From NCBI GenBank assembly GCA_947463665.1, contig CANHUD010000137.1, positions 1 through 6,531 on the forward strand: a stretch of DNA of 6,531 nucleotides, read 5' to 3'. The stretch's first letter is position 1. Each line of letters opens with the position of its first letter. The stretch is from Sphingobacteriales bacterium. Its GTDB lineage: Bacteria > Bacteroidota > Bacteroidia > Chitinophagales > Chitinophagaceae. Below the pieces are notes generated by a model, which was not told the origin of the DNA, ran no database searches, and saw nothing but the letters and a program-made list of their open reading frames with translations. Shown here piece after piece: positions 5,279-6,531 of this stretch. A program made the position numbers and the translations under genes.

Positions 5279-6531
5279 TCAGGAGCGGATCACCTCCACT
5301 TTGCTTTTGCCGCTTTGCCGGCGGCTCACGCGTATCTGAACAGGAATGCGCTCGGTCATTTCCTGTACATGCGAGATCACACCTACTTTTCTACCCTGGC
5401 TGTGCAGCCGCTCCAGCGCATCCATGGCGATGTTCAGCGTATCAGGATCCAAGGATCCAAATCCTTCATCGATGAAAAGGGATTCCACATTCATCTGGCT
5501 GGACGACAACGAGGCCAGTCCCAACGCCAGCGCCAGCGATACCAGAAACGATTCTCCGCCGGAAAGCGAAAAGACGGTCCGTACCTCATCCCCCATATCC
5601 TGGTCCCGAACCTGCAGGCCCAGGGTGCCGGGGATACGCTCCAACACATACCGCCGGCTCAGCATCTGCAGATGCACATTCGCATAACCTAACAGAACCT
5701 CCAATGTGTACTCCTGCGCAATCTGCCGGAATTTTTTCCCGTCGGCAGAGCCGATGACCTCGTTCAGCTTCGCCCAACGTTCCGTAACAACCGACTGCGC
5801 GTCTATCTGAACCCTTATTCCGCCTACTCTTGAACGGTTGTCCTCATCGTTCTTCAACTGCACATTCTTTTCGGCAATCCGCTCTTTTTCCCGGTCATAT
5901 TCGTCCGACATCTCTTTGCGGGCCTGCATCAGTTCCTGCTCCGTCCGATCTCCCGCACGCTGCTTCTCATGAGCCTCCAGCTCCCTGCGTGTCTGTGCCA
6001 ATAAGGTTTCCATGCGGGTTACCTGATCCGATAACTGCTGCAAAGCCCGCGTCTCCGTTCCTATCCAATCGTCGGAATACGATAAATACTGACGCAACTG
6101 ATCTTCCAACAGCGGATGGGGCAACGCAGCCAGCCATTCGTTCAAACGGGTTCGCTGACCTTCCGCCTGCTGCTGCAAAGATTGTAACTGCTTTTGTAAT
6201 TGCACCTGCTGCCCACCCAGTTCGTTTACCTTTTTTTCAGCTTCAGTAAGCTCTAACCTGCTATCCTCCGCGTATTTCCGCGCTGCTTTCAGCCGGTCCT
6301 CTAATTTTTTCTCCACCTGATCAGCAGGCGTTCCGTCGAATAAGGTACTGCGATGTGTACGCGCCTCGCCCAGCTGCCGGATTACGTCAGTCAGCTTTTC
6401 CTTTCGCTTCGTTACCTCCGCCGATATACCATCCGACTGTCCTTTTAGCGATTCCAACAGCGTCCACTGCTTGCTTACCAGCAGTTGGGAATCCTGCAGG
6501 GAACTGGATTTCTCCCGCCATAATACAGTAA
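5279..6531 (-). CDS. sbcC: SbcC (Rad50-like) exonuclease subunit, C-terminal part (5' partial)
   Basis: The frame is open to the right edge of the window, giving about 416 residues to a TGA at 5281-5279. SbcC is the SMC/Rad50-like ATPase of the SbcCD nuclease, which cuts DNA hairpins and blocked double-strand ends. Residues here count from the first complete codon. About 1-240 are the returning coiled coil, rich in Q, E, K and R with heptad-like leucines; the segment RSTLFDGTPADQVE near 60-73 resembles a block usually found past the zinc hook. The C-terminal ATPase lobe holds the ABC signature SLSGGES (321-327), Walker B LFIDEGFGSLD with D354 and E355, the D-loop SLD, and the switch histidine H387 in VISHV. 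Walker A and the zinc hook would lie outside the window, and sbcD may be upstream. The TTG at 6457 is only an internal codon. Base composition is GC-rich, unlike the adjacent hipBA genes. Confidence 0.93.
   Translation of the reverse strand, partial: TVLWREKSSSLQDSQLLVSKQWTLLESLKGQSDGISAEVTKRKEKLTDVIRQLGEARTHRSTLFDGTPADQVEKKLEDRLKAARKYAEDSRLELTEAEKKVNELGGQQVQLQKQLQSLQQQAEGQRTRLNEWLAALPHPLLEDQLRQYLSYSDDWIGTETRALQQLSDQVTRMETLLAQTRRELEAHEKQRAGDRTEQELMQARKEMSDEYDREKERIAEKNVQLKNDEDNRSRVGGIRVQIDAQSVVTERWAKLNEVIGSADGKKFRQIAQEYTLEVLLGYANVHLQMLSRRYVLERIPGTLGLQVRDQDMGDEVRTVFSLSGGESFLVSLALALGLASLSSSQMNVESLFIDEGFGSLDPDTLNIAMDALERLHSQGRKVGVISHVQEMTERIPVQIRVSRRQSGKSKVEVIRS

Noticed and set aside
5440..5475. 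Tandem GGATCCAA repeats
   Set aside because: They encode the conserved SbcC D-loop segment (GSLDPD) in frame, so the protein sequence explains them.

Overview
The window looks like chromosomal DNA of a Bacteroidota species, most likely a Chitinophagaceae-like or related gliding bacterium. The evidence is a surface protein with SprB-type repeats and a type B C-terminal sorting domain of the type IX secretion system, Bacteroidota-style promoter elements of the form TAnnTTTG, few clear Shine-Dalgarno sequences, and Bacteroidota-like versions of YceI, DoxX and Crp/Fnr proteins. The species cannot be fixed from the sequence alone.

Layout: positions 1-918 (+) hold the 3' end of a large secreted or cell-surface protein. 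All other genes are on the minus strand and read from right to left. The C-terminal half of SbcC enters from the right edge (6531-5279). An intergenic stretch of 184 bases carries a 37-bp-spaced direct repeat and the likely hipB operator/promoter. Then come a HipB-like antitoxin (5094-4762), an overlapping HipA-like kinase toxin (4775-3498), a Crp/Fnr-family regulator (3466-2885), a YceI-family exported lipid-binding protein (2795-2223), a four-helix DoxX membrane protein (2211-1795) and a LigB/YgiD-type extradiol ring-cleavage dioxygenase (1798-920). The dioxygenase and the surface protein converge with one base between their stop codons.

How the genes work together: the Crp/Fnr gene and yceI-doxX-ygiD look like one functional unit. 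The last two genes overlap by ATGA. Between the regulator and yceI lies a perfect palindrome that contains the exact FNR consensus TTGAT-N4-ATCAA, and the regulator's recognition helix carries the matching E-x-x-S-R signature. It lacks both the cysteines of an Fe-S sensor and the cAMP-binding arginine. I therefore propose that this regulator controls the small redox, quinone or catechol-related operon through that site, with an unknown signal. The hipBA pair is a self-contained toxin-antitoxin module. It is clearly more AT-rich than its neighbours and was probably acquired between sbcC and the regulator gene.

I see no RNA genes, CRISPR arrays, insertion sequences or convincing intrinsic terminators. 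Nothing here is a clearly new defence or mobile system. The most testable new point is the regulator/operator pairing.
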